DNA of 64,000 nt from an uncultured Lachnospiraceae bacterium (GCA_910579395.1 CAJTUC010000010.1:308-64307); one strand, 5' to 3'. Positions 33,123-42,807 are shown, counted from the stretch's first letter. A program made the numbers and translations. Notes: generated from the letters alone by a model not told the origin.

Positions 33123-33785
33123 CTAAAATTTCAGTTTTCTGATATCCGCCAATGTTTCCCCATACGCTTTTTCTTTCCCGAACAGGAGCGTCATTCCCAG
33201 CACGAACCCGTCCACACCTTTCGGGGCATATTCTCTAATCTTATCCGCCCCGCACGCACCGTCCCAGTAGATTTGAAAATTCATGTCCTCTTTCAACGCT
33301 AACAGCTTCGTTATCTTTTTTCCTACATAGGGCATATACATCTGTCCCGCATTACCCGGATTAACTGTCATCACCAATACCTTTTTGACAATCCGGAGCA
33401 TCTCCATGACCGTCTCCACGCTGGTTCCCGGATTAATCGCAATTCCCGGAGTCATTCCGGCATTGATGATCTTCTGTAACGTTGTGGACGGATGGTATTC
33501 TGCTTCCGGGTGAATATAGATGGTATCGCCTTTTCTCAGGCGATTAATAAATAACTCTACCGTATGATTGGGATGTTCTACCATCAAGTGTACATCCAGC
33601 GGCTTCTTCGTAGCGGACGCGATATAAGCCATGTCATTTAAGGACATGGCAAAATTCGGTACATACCGGCCATCCATAATATCAATATGAAAAGAGTCGA
33701 TACCACCGTTTTCCAAGTCTCTTACCTCTTTTTCCAGATTTCCGTAATTAGCACACATCATGGAAGCCATTAGTTCAAATTTCAT
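33123..33785 (-). CDS. Ribulose-phosphate 3-epimerase-family protein
   Basis: A 220-residue TIM-barrel protein of the RPE family, which interconverts xylulose-5-phosphate and ribulose-5-phosphate. Key residues are visible in FHIDIMDGRYVPNFA (metal-binding His and Asp, about 33-47), PLDVHLMVEHP, and MTVNPGNAGQ. Near the C-terminus the usual VDGG is replaced by WDGACG, keeping the Asp. The ATG at 33785 has GAGAGGG 8 nt before it. It lies among the CDP-ribitol genes, so it may supply ribulose-5-phosphate for that pathway rather than serve the general pentose pathway. Confidence 0.87.
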   Translation of the reverse strand: MKFELMASMMCANYGNLEKEVRDLENGGIDSFHIDIMDGRYVPNFAMSLNDMAYIASATKKPLDVHLMVEHPNHTVELFINRLRKGDTIYIHPEAEYHPSTTLQKIINAGMTPGIAINPGTSVETVMEMLRIVKKVLVMTVNPGNAGQMYMPYVGKKITKLLALKEDMNFQIYWDGACGADKIREYAPKGVDGFVLGMTLLFGKEKAYGETLADIRKLKF

Positions 33786-33827
33786 TTGATTTACCCTCTC
33801 TTTCATTTTCCTTCCACAATTTATGGT

Positions 33828-35366
33828 TCAACTTATCTGTAATGCCTCCAATATTCTCTGACAATTATGATCATCATCAAAACAATGCATTTTCCTTTTC
33901 AGCATCCTTCTTTTATCTGCCGTTAAATCCTGTCCAGCCGCTATTTCCTTCACAAACTCACAAATATTCTGAAAAGTAAATATTTCCTTACCCGGAAGCC
34001 ATTCTCTGATATTCTCAAAAACAAATCCCCTGCTTTTCTCATATTCCTCTACATCTTCCAACATAAATGCCTGCGGCCTGTCCAACAGCATATAATCAAC
34101 TGCCGCTGAAGAATAATCACTGATCAATGCATCTGCCCAGCCGAGCAGGCGATTAATTGGGATATCATGCTCGGTAAGTTCATCATTTTCAAGCAGAATC
34201 ATATTGGTACAATTCTCACAGTGTACCGCTTCTCTTTCCTGAAAAGGATGAAGTTTTATCAATAAAAATATATTTTCTTTTTTTAGAATTTCATTCAAAT
34301 ATTCTGTTTTTTCATAAGTATTTACAATTGGCAATCCTGTTTCTGATTTAATCTCATACTCATTTAACTGCTCCAACTTCCGTTCAGTAGAGCGAAATGT
34401 AGGAAGCCAAAATATGTATTTATTTCCTTTTGGTATATGCAGCTTTTCAATATCCGCTTCCTTCGGATGGAATAGCCAATCCTGTTTGGCGTAACCTGTT
34501 ACAAGAACCTGGTCCTTTCGCAGTCCATAAATATCCGCATGGATATCTGCATATAGATCACTGATAACCGTTGTATATTCATAGCGTTTTTCACAACGCA
34601 CAAAGTTTACCCTCGTCTTGAATCCGCATCCATGCCACAACTGCACCCTTACCTGATCTTTCCGGCAATTCCTTGCGAATCCATAAGCATCTGTAAAAAA
34701 AAGATATTTTGCCAGACATAGAACACGGTAATAAGCATCCCTTTCACTCTGCTTCTCAGAAACAGACCAGTCAAAAGAAAGAAATCTGACATTCTTCACG
34801 GCTTCATATCGTTCATACTCTTCCGGATATTTCACAAGCCAGACCAATTCATAGATATCATTTAACCTTTTTTGCAGAGCATACTCAAATAAAGCCCGTG
34901 CATTATCTGCAAAATCCATGCCTTTCACATAAGAAGCAGCGTGAGGACCGCTTCGAAAAACGATCATGTTCTCTAATGGCGCATCGGCATATTTTTCACG
35001 ATAATAATCTTCATATTCCGTTTCCTGATTGGCAAAGTAATAAATTGTCATATCCGGGACATTTGCTTCCAGAACAGAGCTGATCTTCTCGTAAGCTTCC
35101 CGCAGATAATCGCTTGTGATCACGATAGCCGTCTGCTTAAAATCCATCTTTAATAAAAAAGACATGGATAGTACCTTTATTGGTTTTCCCAGAAAAATAA
35201 ATTCACCTAAATTTCTCTGATTCGTATCCACAATGCAGGAAATTTGCTCCAAAACATTATACTTTTCACAAAATTCTCTCAAATAGGAGACCGATTTTTC
35301 CACACAACAAATTTTCTTTCCTGACAGACAAACGATATTTTTCTCTGTAAGTTTCGTTAATGTCAT
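33828..35366 (-). CDS. CDP-glycerol/CDP-ribitol polymer transferase (TagF/TarL-like)
   Basis: A 512-residue enzyme whose C-terminal about 350 residues match the glycerophosphotransferase family that builds teichoic-acid chains from CDP-glycerol or CDP-ribitol. Signs are VQLWHGCGFK (about 255-265), TGYAKQDWLF, the LPTFRST segment, LLIKLHPFQ, and DALISDYSSAAVDYMLLDRP near residue 430. Residues about 10-95 form a Rossmann-like module (ICCVEKSVSYLR, ISCIVDTNQRN) shared with other proteins of this locus. The start is ATG 35366 because AGGAG is 9 nt before it. The ribitol genes alongside suggest ribitol phosphate as substrate. Confidence 0.87.
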   Translation of the reverse strand: MTLTKLTEKNIVCLSGKKICCVEKSVSYLREFCEKYNVLEQISCIVDTNQRNLGEFIFLGKPIKVLSMSFLLKMDFKQTAIVITSDYLREAYEKISSVLEANVPDMTIYYFANQETEYEDYYREKYADAPLENMIVFRSGPHAASYVKGMDFADNARALFEYALQKRLNDIYELVWLVKYPEEYERYEAVKNVRFLSFDWSVSEKQSERDAYYRVLCLAKYLFFTDAYGFARNCRKDQVRVQLWHGCGFKTRVNFVRCEKRYEYTTVISDLYADIHADIYGLRKDQVLVTGYAKQDWLFHPKEADIEKLHIPKGNKYIFWLPTFRSTERKLEQLNEYEIKSETGLPIVNTYEKTEYLNEILKKENIFLLIKLHPFQEREAVHCENCTNMILLENDELTEHDIPINRLLGWADALISDYSSAAVDYMLLDRPQAFMLEDVEEYEKSRGFVFENIREWLPGKEIFTFQNICEFVKEIAAGQDLTADKRRMLKRKMHCFDDDHNCQRILEALQIS

Positions 35367-35385
35367 AACATACATCTCCTATACT

Positions 35386-36309
35386 TTATCTGGATACATA
35401 AATTTCGTTTTCCTGCGTTTCCGCCAGAAGTCTATAACCTTTTTCTCTCATAAGATTTCGAATCCCTTCTCCCGCAAAAGATTCTACACAAATCACATCA
35501 ATCGGATATTTCTCAAAATCAAGATGAGATAACAATTCCAAATCCAATCCTTCCGTATCAATATCCAATACATTAGGATATGTCTCGAAATTCTCCGCAA
35601 TGATCGTATTAATATCCTTCATCGGTATCATTTGAAAATTCTTATCCATCCCCCTGCTTACCGCCACTTCTTTCAGAAATGTATTGAGTCCCGGATGAAT
35701 CGGATCATAATAATATGTTAACTTTTCCTTCGTGAATGTCGGAGAAGCCCCAATGTTTACGATTTTATTAAGCGGCCGGTATTCTTTTGCAAGGCTGCAC
35801 ATTTCTGCATTTGGCTCCACCAATACGCCATTTGTGAAACCACCTTCATAAAAGAGATATGTATTATTTCTGACAACAGGATGACATACTCCAATATCCA
35901 TATAGGTAAAATCCGTATATTGAGAATGCAGGTAATCCAATATCAATAAATCTTCCCGATCAGCAGAATAAGTAGACTTTTTTCCCTCTATATCAAGCAA
36001 ACGGGCCGCAATCGTATCCGCTTGCGGCAGAATCTCTAAGACCTGCTTCAAAATCTCACTCTCGATATTAGGATAAATAACTACGAGAACAGAATTTATA
36101 TCCTTTAACTGCTCAATGGCATCAATACCCTGAATCGCAATTCCATTTATCAGATTTCCAACATTTCTGTTCGCTCCGTCTATCATATGATCAAACGCAA
36201 GGGCATCGTGATCATAATATCTCTGAAACTCAAGGCCGGCTCCCCAGCCGATGATTACAGCGTATCTGTTTCTCAGTTCCGCATATTTTTGTTTTTGTAA
36301 ATACTTCAT
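35386..36309 (-). CDS. FkbM-family methyltransferase with N-terminal Rossmann-like module
   Basis: A 307-residue protein. Residues about 110-305 match FkbM SAM-dependent O-methyltransferases: MDIGVCHPVVRNNTYLFYE, then VLVEPNAEMCSLAKEYRPL and VLDIDTEGLDLELLSHLDF. Residues about 15-95 (YAVIIGWGAGLEFQRYY, FDHMIDGANRNVG) are a copy of the small nucleotide-binding-like module repeated across this locus. GGAG precedes the ATG. It probably methylates a sugar of the surface glycan. It lies between the choline genes and the TagF-like gene. Confidence 0.82.
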   Translation of the reverse strand: MKYLQKQKYAELRNRYAVIIGWGAGLEFQRYYDHDALAFDHMIDGANRNVGNLINGIAIQGIDAIEQLKDINSVLVVIYPNIESEILKQVLEILPQADTIAARLLDIEGKKSTYSADREDLLILDYLHSQYTDFTYMDIGVCHPVVRNNTYLFYEGGFTNGVLVEPNAEMCSLAKEYRPLNKIVNIGASPTFTKEKLTYYYDPIHPGLNTFLKEVAVSRGMDKNFQMIPMKDINTIIAENFETYPNVLDIDTEGLDLELLSHLDFEKYPIDVICVESFAGEGIRNLMREKGYRLLAETQENEIYVSR

Positions 36310-36367
36310 AATATTCTATCTCCATCTTTTACAGAAAACTTTCAGCAAACTTTTTTATGCCTCTCAA

Positions 36368-37891
36368 TCATTTTTTATATTTTAAATATTCTCCTGCATC
36401 TTTAAAAAAACTTATGATAATGATCATAATGATAATACCGATCGGAAATGCTGCTATTATGGATACCGACTGCAGACTATACATAGAATTTTCTGCAAAA
36501 ATCAAAGCTATTGGCAATAAGATAAATGTGACTGCCCAAAAGGTTCTTATCTTCCTGTCCGGTTCCTTACTCAACGCCAGCTTTTTATATGAATATGTGG
36601 ACACCACCATTGTCAAAGCATCAAACGTCGTTGAATAGAAAGCTATCATTGTAATGATCAACAACAAAAGTCCCATCTTTGTATAGGGAAGTGTATCAAA
36701 AATTCTTAATATCGCATCCGCATAAGTGCCTCCCTTTGCAATAAAACCCGAAATGTTTATGTTATGTCTCAACTCCTGCGCCATTCCATAATTCCCAAGA
36801 ATAATAAAGGACGTAAATGTTCCGGCAAGTCCCCATGCATACCCGCCCAATATCATATTTTTAATCGTTCTCCCCTCACTGATCACACCTATAAAAAACG
36901 GAGTCGCTACACACCACACCATCCAATATGCCCAATAATAAATCGTCCAGTTTTGTGCAAAAGAATTTTCACGCAACGGATCTAACCATGTTGCCATAGA
37001 AACAAAATTCTGCACCATATTCCCCAATGCTGAAAATCCTGTTTCCAAAATATACCGGGTTTCCCCTCCAATGAACAGTACATATAATAACAATAAAAGG
37101 AAAAGGTATGTACAGTATGATGCAAGTCTGGAAATCCCTTTCATACCAAACCATACAGTAAGTGTATAAACCAATGCTATCAATAAAAGAACAATAATCG
37201 TTATATCTGTACCAGACGAAATACCAAAAATTCTTCCTATAGCAGCCGACAAAAGAGGCGTTGCAAGTGAAAATGTGGTTGCTGTTCCGGCAATCAACGC
37301 AAAAATTGCAGTCAGATCTATTATCTTTCCGCATACGCCATCTGTCTTATCTCCCAGCAAAGGTCTGCAGGCCTCTGAAAACTTTTGCTTATCTCTCTTT
37401 CTTACATGTAACATAAAACCAAATGCTATTGCTAAAACAATATAAAATCCCCACGCAATAGGCCCCCAGTGAAACAACGGATAAGTTGAGGCCCATTTCT
37501 GGACACCGCCAATACTTTCTATATACGGCTCATTGGCATATAATGCCCACTCACATAATGAATAAAATAATATATCTGCGGCCATCGTTGATGTGAAAAT
37601 CATTGTTCCCCATCGAAAAGACGAATATCTCGGCTTTTCCATATCTCCAAGCTTAATCTGCCCATACTTTGAAAACGCAATATATAAAGTGATGCCTAAA
37701 ATGCCCAGCCCTAGTACCGCATAGTATAACCCACATTCATCTCCTAAGAGTTTCCTTATGGATGCCAGTATCTGTGATGACTCCTCGGGATAAGCCATAA
37801 AAATGATTCCTAAAAAAACAACCGCCGCCAGGGGAATAATGATTGTATACCAATCTATCTGCTGCCTTACCGCATTTGCTTTTTGTCGCAT
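36368..37891 (-). CDS. BCCT-family transporter, probably choline uptake
   Basis: A 507-residue membrane protein with about 12 hydrophobic helices, matching the betaine/choline/carnitine transporter family. The segments TIYYWAYWMVWCVATPFFIG and SFIILGNYG lie in the middle region where BCCT proteins keep their tryptophan-rich substrate site. The start at ATG 37891 is 8 bp after the licC stop, with AGGG before it. Since licA- and licC-like genes are directly upstream, choline is the likely substrate, so it would take the place of LicB, which belongs to a different transporter family. Confidence 0.87.
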   Translation of the reverse strand: MRQKANAVRQQIDWYTIIIPLAAVVFLGIIFMAYPEESSQILASIRKLLGDECGLYYAVLGLGILGITLYIAFSKYGQIKLGDMEKPRYSSFRWGTMIFTSTMAADILFYSLCEWALYANEPYIESIGGVQKWASTYPLFHWGPIAWGFYIVLAIAFGFMLHVRKRDKQKFSEACRPLLGDKTDGVCGKIIDLTAIFALIAGTATTFSLATPLLSAAIGRIFGISSGTDITIIVLLLIALVYTLTVWFGMKGISRLASYCTYLFLLLLLYVLFIGGETRYILETGFSALGNMVQNFVSMATWLDPLRENSFAQNWTIYYWAYWMVWCVATPFFIGVISEGRTIKNMILGGYAWGLAGTFTSFIILGNYGMAQELRHNINISGFIAKGGTYADAILRIFDTLPYTKMGLLLLIITMIAFYSTTFDALTMVVSTYSYKKLALSKEPDRKIRTFWAVTFILLPIALIFAENSMYSLQSVSIIAAFPIGIIIMIIIISFFKDAGEYLKYKK

Positions 37892-37898
37892 ATTTACC

Positions 37899-38615
37899 CT
37901 ATTCCCCTGCATAATTTTCATATAAATGATCTACCTCTGCCAATTCTTTTAAATTATCTATTTCTATTACATCTTCTGCTCCCATGGGCATGATTCCCAA
38001 ATCATATTCCTCCGGATAGCAAAAAAGCGCTATATCATCCCAATAAATTTGTCTGTTTTTTCTTTCATCAAATTCAATCTCCAAATGTCTTTTCAGTTTT
38101 CTGCCATCTTCAGCTGTCCATCTCGATATACTGTATAGCTGCCAGCCTCTCCTTCCACCCTCTCTTCTGCACTGCACAACATGATCATCAACTACTGTTA
38201 AAAGCCATTCTTTTGTTTCAAATTCCGTCCATACACAGTTATAACCGGATTTTTCAAAATCGGCTTTCAGAACTTCTAGGTTATTTATTATCTGGTCTCC
38301 ATCTAAAATCATTGCATTTTCGAGATAGTCCCTTGCTACATATAATGATGAAATATTATTAGAAACTTCATAGTAAGGATTTTTTATAATAACCACACCT
38401 GGATATTTCATTACAAGATACTCGAATTTATCATGCAAATATCCGGCTACAATATATATTTCAGCAATATTGTTCTGACGCAACCCGATAATAATAGTTT
38501 CAATCATCGGCGTTCCATGTACTTTTATCAATGGTTTAGGCGTGTCAACAGTCAGCGGCATCATTCTCTTCCCCATTCCGGCTGCCATTATAATTGCCCT
38601 TTTAACAGATTCCAA
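37899..38615 (-). CDS. licC: LicC-like choline-phosphate cytidylyltransferase
   Basis: A 238-residue nucleotidyltransferase that would make CDP-choline from CTP and phosphocholine. It shows IIMAAGMGKRMMPLT and TPKPLIKV at the N-terminus, NNISSLYVARDYLENAMILD with the metal-binding Asp at about 105-110, TKEWLL, and the QIYWDDIALF segment that parallels the WDN motif of pneumococcal LicC. The start is TTG at 38615, 3 bp after the licA stop; the first in-frame ATG would remove the nucleotide site. It is flanked by licA and the BCCT gene. Confidence 0.87.
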   Translation of the reverse strand: MESVKRAIIMAAGMGKRMMPLTVDTPKPLIKVHGTPMIETIIIGLRQNNIAEIYIVAGYLHDKFEYLVMKYPGVVIIKNPYYEVSNNISSLYVARDYLENAMILDGDQIINNLEVLKADFEKSGYNCVWTEFETKEWLLTVVDDHVVQCRREGGRRGWQLYSISRWTAEDGRKLKRHLEIEFDERKNRQIYWDDIALFCYPEEYDLGIMPMGAEDVIEIDNLKELAEVDHLYENYAGE

Positions 38616-38618
38616 TTC

Positions 38619-39539
38619 TCACACACCTTCCAATTCTTTTATAAGTCTATGTGCAATTACAGAATATTCCTTTGCGTATTGATATTGTCTCCTTGCATAG
38701 TTTCCAAAAGATATTCCTAATTTTTTCTTGTATTCACACCAATTACTCCACAACAAACCACACGCCGCAATATAACAATAACATTTTATCTTTTCACTCC
38801 GATAAGACCTTTTTTCCTCAAAATACCAGTCAATCACATCATCAATCTGCTTCCTGCTATAGCCTGCATATATGCAAAACATTGCGATATCGATATGTGG
38901 GTCCTGCATTCCCGCGTATTCCCAATCAATGAGCTGAAGTCTTATTTTTTCATTTGGCGGTGCAAACAAAAAATTATCCGGAACTGCATCAATATGAGAT
39001 AATGACTTTTGTGCGATCATCCTTTCTATAAAAGGCTGCAATTCCCAGACATTATTCTTTGTCATTTCATAATCGGAATATCGTGACTCTTCTTGACGCA
39101 GCTGTTCATAATATCCTATCTGTCCATACAGGTCAAACTCATGTTCAACCCAAAGCCGCATATTATGAAATTCTTTCAATTTTTTAATGCATAATCTAAC
39201 ATCTTGCTGCTGCAGAGGATTACAGACTCTCGCATTCTCTATAAATCGAGTAATCTTATATCCATCTCCGGCATTAATATAGACCACATCATCACATATT
39301 CCTTTTCCGGCAATTACGCAGTACACTGCCTCTTCTTCCGAGCGTCTGATCAATTGCTCCGTTCCTTCTCCCGGAACCCTGATAATATATTTGTTCTCTT
39401 TGCATCGAAAAAGAAACGAGTGGTTTGTCATTCCCAATTTTATTGTTACAATATCCGTAATGCCATCGTCATTTACTTCAAATACATTTTGTATGATTTC
39501 TATTGCTTTTTTCGGTATTTCTTCCCTTTTGTCTCCCAA
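38619..39539 (-). CDS. licA: LicA-like choline kinase
   Basis: A 306-residue kinase of the choline/ethanolamine kinase (APH) fold. The glycine-poor N lobe reads MTNHSFLFRCKENKYIIRVPG; the catalytic loop is LSHIDAVPDNFLF (about 195-207) and the metal site is LIDWEYAGMQDPHIDIAMF. It would phosphorylate choline as the first step towards phosphocholine decoration. The start codon is TTG, 6 nt after AGAGGG. There are no CAAT-type tandem repeats at the start, so the phase variation known from Haemophilus licA is not indicated. Gene order is licA, licC, transporter. Confidence 0.87.
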   Translation of the reverse strand: MGDKREEIPKKAIEIIQNVFEVNDDGITDIVTIKLGMTNHSFLFRCKENKYIIRVPGEGTEQLIRRSEEEAVYCVIAGKGICDDVVYINAGDGYKITRFIENARVCNPLQQQDVRLCIKKLKEFHNMRLWVEHEFDLYGQIGYYEQLRQEESRYSDYEMTKNNVWELQPFIERMIAQKSLSHIDAVPDNFLFAPPNEKIRLQLIDWEYAGMQDPHIDIAMFCIYAGYSRKQIDDVIDWYFEEKRSYRSEKIKCYCYIAACGLLWSNWCEYKKKLGISFGNYARRQYQYAKEYSVIAHRLIKELEGV

Positions 39540-39569
39540 TTTTTTCCCTCTGTCTATAAAATAATTACA

Positions 39570-41354
39570 TTACAAATATAACTTCTCCGGATTACAGACC
39601 GTCATGCAGTCTTTCACTTTGCTATAGTAATAACGCTTCAAATCCGCATCTTCTATCCTCTCTTCATTCGCAGTTAAATACAGTCTGACTTCTCCATTCG
39701 CAAAAATCCCAATCTTATGTCCATCAGAAAATTCAAACATCTCATAAGCCTCCAGTCCCGTCTCTTGTCCCATTTTTTGATAAAGACTTCTCAATGCCTG
39801 ATTATATACGGGAGAACGCAGAAGTTTTACATATTCCGTTTCCGGTATGATATATTCTCTTTTTTCCATCAACGCGAGCAAAATCTCATTGATCTCCGCT
39901 AAAGAAATGATTCCCTTATTCAATCCCACTCCGTTCTCAGGAGACTTTATAACAAGCGGAATTTGTACCCTGTCCTCATGAAACGTATACTCTGTCTCGC
40001 TCCATTCCTCTAATTTTTTTTCCTTATGCGGCAAAAGATTTCCATGATCTGAAAAGATTACCATTCTACACTTTAACTGCTCCAGAATCGGAGTCAGAAC
40101 ATCATCAATATATTGTATGGAATCATCATGCTGCCTTCTATAATCACATCTCAATTTACCGCCATTTTGGTCAATATACTCCAATATGATCACACTCCCA
40201 AACGTGATCAGTTCATCTAAAGTATAAGGATTCGGAAAAGCAAAATGACTTTCATATAAAATATGGACATAAAATAATCCATTGCCTTCATCACAGGCAT
40301 CCACAATAAAATTCCACATTTTTTCCGTTACTGTCTGTGTTGATTTTGTTAAATCGACATAATCCGTATCAATATATGGAGTCGCATCCGTATAAAAATG
40401 TACACTCCGCCCCTGTTCCTTTGCTTTACAGATAAAGGGACAGTCTTCTTCTTTGATGCTGCTTTCATCATAACATACCAGATTTTTGTTTTTATAGCAG
40501 CTGAACGCCGGAATCAGACTTTCGAACGTGGAAGTGGAAACCGAATAGGCATTTTCACAAAATAGCGCATTTTGATCAATATATTTTTTAAAAGTTGGCA
40601 TTTTTTCCAAAACATCTTTTCTGCGCAGTCCATCAATACAACACATCAACACATTATCTGATGGTATCTCACCTGCCATCTGCAGTTCCAAATGATAAAG
40701 TCTGTCAATATCCTGAATAAGTTCCTGATATATCTCTTTTCCGGTAAAACTATATATTTTTTCCGCATATACAGTCGCTGTCCGAAAATCTTTTTTCGCA
40801 ATAAATCCTTCTATTAATTCCCTGTATATATTTTCCTGTTCATCCTGTCCACAAGGCTGTAAAAGTTTTCTCAAAAGTCTGTTCACTTTATGATAATAGG
40901 TATAGGGACTTCCCTGTGCATAATATTCCCCGGTTAGAAGAAAACCGTTTTGTGCCAATTCATCATAAAGATCAAGACATTTTATATCCGGACAAAATTT
41001 ACTGATCTCCTCTTTTACCTCATCCCTCCATCTGAAGGTAGAGATAATGATCCCATCTATGGCATTCGCCATGACACTATCCGGACTGATGATATAGAAT
41101 CCACTATTCTCAGATGGTTTTTGGAATTTGTCTACAATGTATTTTACGTTTTTCATCTCAAACATAAAATCTGACATCAAGCTGCTCGTATGCACACCAT
41201 TGCACCAAAGTGCGGGCCGCTCACATTGCCGGCAGAAATCTCCAAGCAGCTGCTTGATCATATAATTTATTCCATCTATATTCTGCCCGGTCTGTATATT
41301 ATATTTTTTAATCAAATTATCATATTCCTGTAATAAAAGATTCTTCTTTTTCAT
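39570..41354 (-). CDS. Alkaline-phosphatase-superfamily (sulfatase-like) enzyme, predicted cytosolic
   Basis: About 594 residues. The C-terminal half has the sulfatase / phosphoglycerol-transferase core: LMCCIDGLR (metal Asp), SVSTSTFESLIPAFSC with a Thr in the nucleophile position (near residue 275), YVHILYESH, and MVIFSDHGNLLPH. Unlike LtaS or EptA it has no membrane segments or signal peptide. Residues about 45-115 are another copy of the Rossmann-like module of this locus (KYIVDK, DGIIISTFRW). ATG 41354 has AGGG near it; ATG 41375 is also possible. It overlaps the upstream GT4 gene and lies directly before licA, so it may hydrolyse or transfer a phosphodiester group, but this is inference. 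Confidence 0.77.
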   Translation of the reverse strand: MKKKNLLLQEYDNLIKKYNIQTGQNIDGINYMIKQLLGDFCRQCERPALWCNGVHTSSLMSDFMFEMKNVKYIVDKFQKPSENSGFYIISPDSVMANAIDGIIISTFRWRDEVKEEISKFCPDIKCLDLYDELAQNGFLLTGEYYAQGSPYTYYHKVNRLLRKLLQPCGQDEQENIYRELIEGFIAKKDFRTATVYAEKIYSFTGKEIYQELIQDIDRLYHLELQMAGEIPSDNVLMCCIDGLRRKDVLEKMPTFKKYIDQNALFCENAYSVSTSTFESLIPAFSCYKNKNLVCYDESSIKEEDCPFICKAKEQGRSVHFYTDATPYIDTDYVDLTKSTQTVTEKMWNFIVDACDEGNGLFYVHILYESHFAFPNPYTLDELITFGSVIILEYIDQNGGKLRCDYRRQHDDSIQYIDDVLTPILEQLKCRMVIFSDHGNLLPHKEKKLEEWSETEYTFHEDRVQIPLVIKSPENGVGLNKGIISLAEINEILLALMEKREYIIPETEYVKLLRSPVYNQALRSLYQKMGQETGLEAYEMFEFSDGHKIGIFANGEVRLYLTANEERIEDADLKRYYYSKVKDCMTVCNPEKLYL

Positions 41355-42807
41355 TAATTTCCCTAACCTTTTCATCCAGTAATCTTTCCCAATACTTTAA
41401 ATGTTCCTTCATCCGGCATTTGGGATAAATGCAGTCATGTGCTTTTTTCCCCATAGTGCTTACGCGTTCCCTGTGCACTTCCAGATAACACACTTTTTCC
41501 GCCATTGTTTCTATATCCTGTAATCCAACGATATAGCCGTTCTCATCATCCGTTATATCATCTCTGACTCCGGATGTCGCCGTAACAACAGGAACTGCTC
41601 CGTTCGCCATCGCCTCCATAATGGAAATGCTTCGTCCTTCATAATCGGAAAAACTCAAACAGACATCTTTATCTTTCCAGAAGGCCCCTATCGCATCTCT
41701 GGCTACGTTTCCTATAAGCCTGATCTTATCTCCCAAACCTCTCTCTTCAATAAATTCCTCAAGCTTCCCGCAATAATCTCCTTTTCCGGCAATCTCAAAG
41801 AAATAATTTACCTGCAGATTTTCCAGAAGGCTGACAAACGCAGGAATCAAATCCATCCTTTTCTGCTTTTTATTCATCCTGCCGGCATAACCGAGCCTTA
41901 TGGGCTTTTCCCGATCGAGCGTGTAATCTCTTTCCAGAATCCTGTCACATTCTACAGGACATGTCATATGATCCACTTTATTTTCTTCCACGCCGTATTG
42001 CAGAAGCCCTTCTGTAATATCCCTGCTCACTCCGATATATAAATCTATATAAGATTTTACAGAGGCATATTGACGATACAACTCATCTTTTCCAAAATGA
42101 ATTACTGAAATAATATGGATTTGCTTCGGATAATGCTGCTTTACAAGGCAGGCCGCCAGTAACGTCATATAAAACTGTCCTGTGACAACGACACACGGCA
42201 GCTGCTGTAAAAGATGCTCAATAATTCTAACCATCGTTTCCGTCGCAAACATTTCATTATGATTAATGGGAAGATTTACGACCTTATCTTCTAATATATC
42301 CGGTATATCATACTCGCCTCTGTCGGATATTATATGAAGATTTTTTCGTCCATCCAAAAGTAGTTCTGTGCATATACTCTTCGTCCATGCCTCGATTCCA
42401 CCAAGGCCCAATCCATAATCACATTCAAAAATGTATTGCGGACTTCCCAGTGCTGTTTCTTTTTTCAGTGCAGTCTGAATATCCATATCGCGCTGATATA
42501 AATCCCAGACCAGATCAAAGTATCCGATTTCCCTCTCCGCATCAACGCCATATTCTCTGTTAAGCCTCGTTCGTACGCTGATTGCGTCCTCTTCTCTTGC
42601 AATCGCTATACATATTAATGTTTTATCGTCCCCAAGAAGAACATCAGGACTTGAGATCACCGTATCATAAAAAGGTGTGTTCCATTTTTGTACATTGGTA
42701 TCTATCACATACTTGACGCGGATATGATTATTATTTAATAAGATATATAAACCGCTTCCTCTTTGTCCGGATCCGTATATGATTATTTCATCAATATTTT
42801 GCTTCAT
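41320..42807 (-). CDS. GT4 glycosyltransferase with N-terminal Rossmann-like module
   Basis: A 495-residue protein. Residues about 1-95 are the locus-specific module (IIIYGSGQRGSGLYILLNN, VKYVIDTNVQ). The GT-B transferase follows, with RLGYAGRMNKKQKRMDLIPA at the nucleotide-binding domain, VRLIGNVARDAIG-like spacing, and the ExxxxxE region FSDYEGRSISIMEAMANGAVPV near residue 420. The start is ATG 42807 after GGGGG; longer forms begin at 42843. It overlaps the next gene by about 35-55 bases. Sugar donor and acceptor are unknown. Confidence 0.85.
   Translation of the reverse strand: MKQNIDEIIIYGSGQRGSGLYILLNNNHIRVKYVIDTNVQKWNTPFYDTVISSPDVLLGDDKTLICIAIAREEDAISVRTRLNREYGVDAEREIGYFDLVWDLYQRDMDIQTALKKETALGSPQYIFECDYGLGLGGIEAWTKSICTELLLDGRKNLHIISDRGEYDIPDILEDKVVNLPINHNEMFATETMVRIIEHLLQQLPCVVVTGQFYMTLLAACLVKQHYPKQIHIISVIHFGKDELYRQYASVKSYIDLYIGVSRDITEGLLQYGVEENKVDHMTCPVECDRILERDYTLDREKPIRLGYAGRMNKKQKRMDLIPAFVSLLENLQVNYFFEIAGKGDYCGKLEEFIEERGLGDKIRLIGNVARDAIGAFWKDKDVCLSFSDYEGRSISIMEAMANGAVPVVTATSGVRDDITDDENGYIVGLQDIETMAEKVCYLEVHRERVSTMGKKAHDCIYPKCRMKEHLKYWERLLDEKVREINEKEESFITGI

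Noticed and set aside
38619..39539. Phase-variable licA as in Haemophilus
   Set aside because: No tetranucleotide or other simple tandem repeat is present near the start of this licA-like gene.
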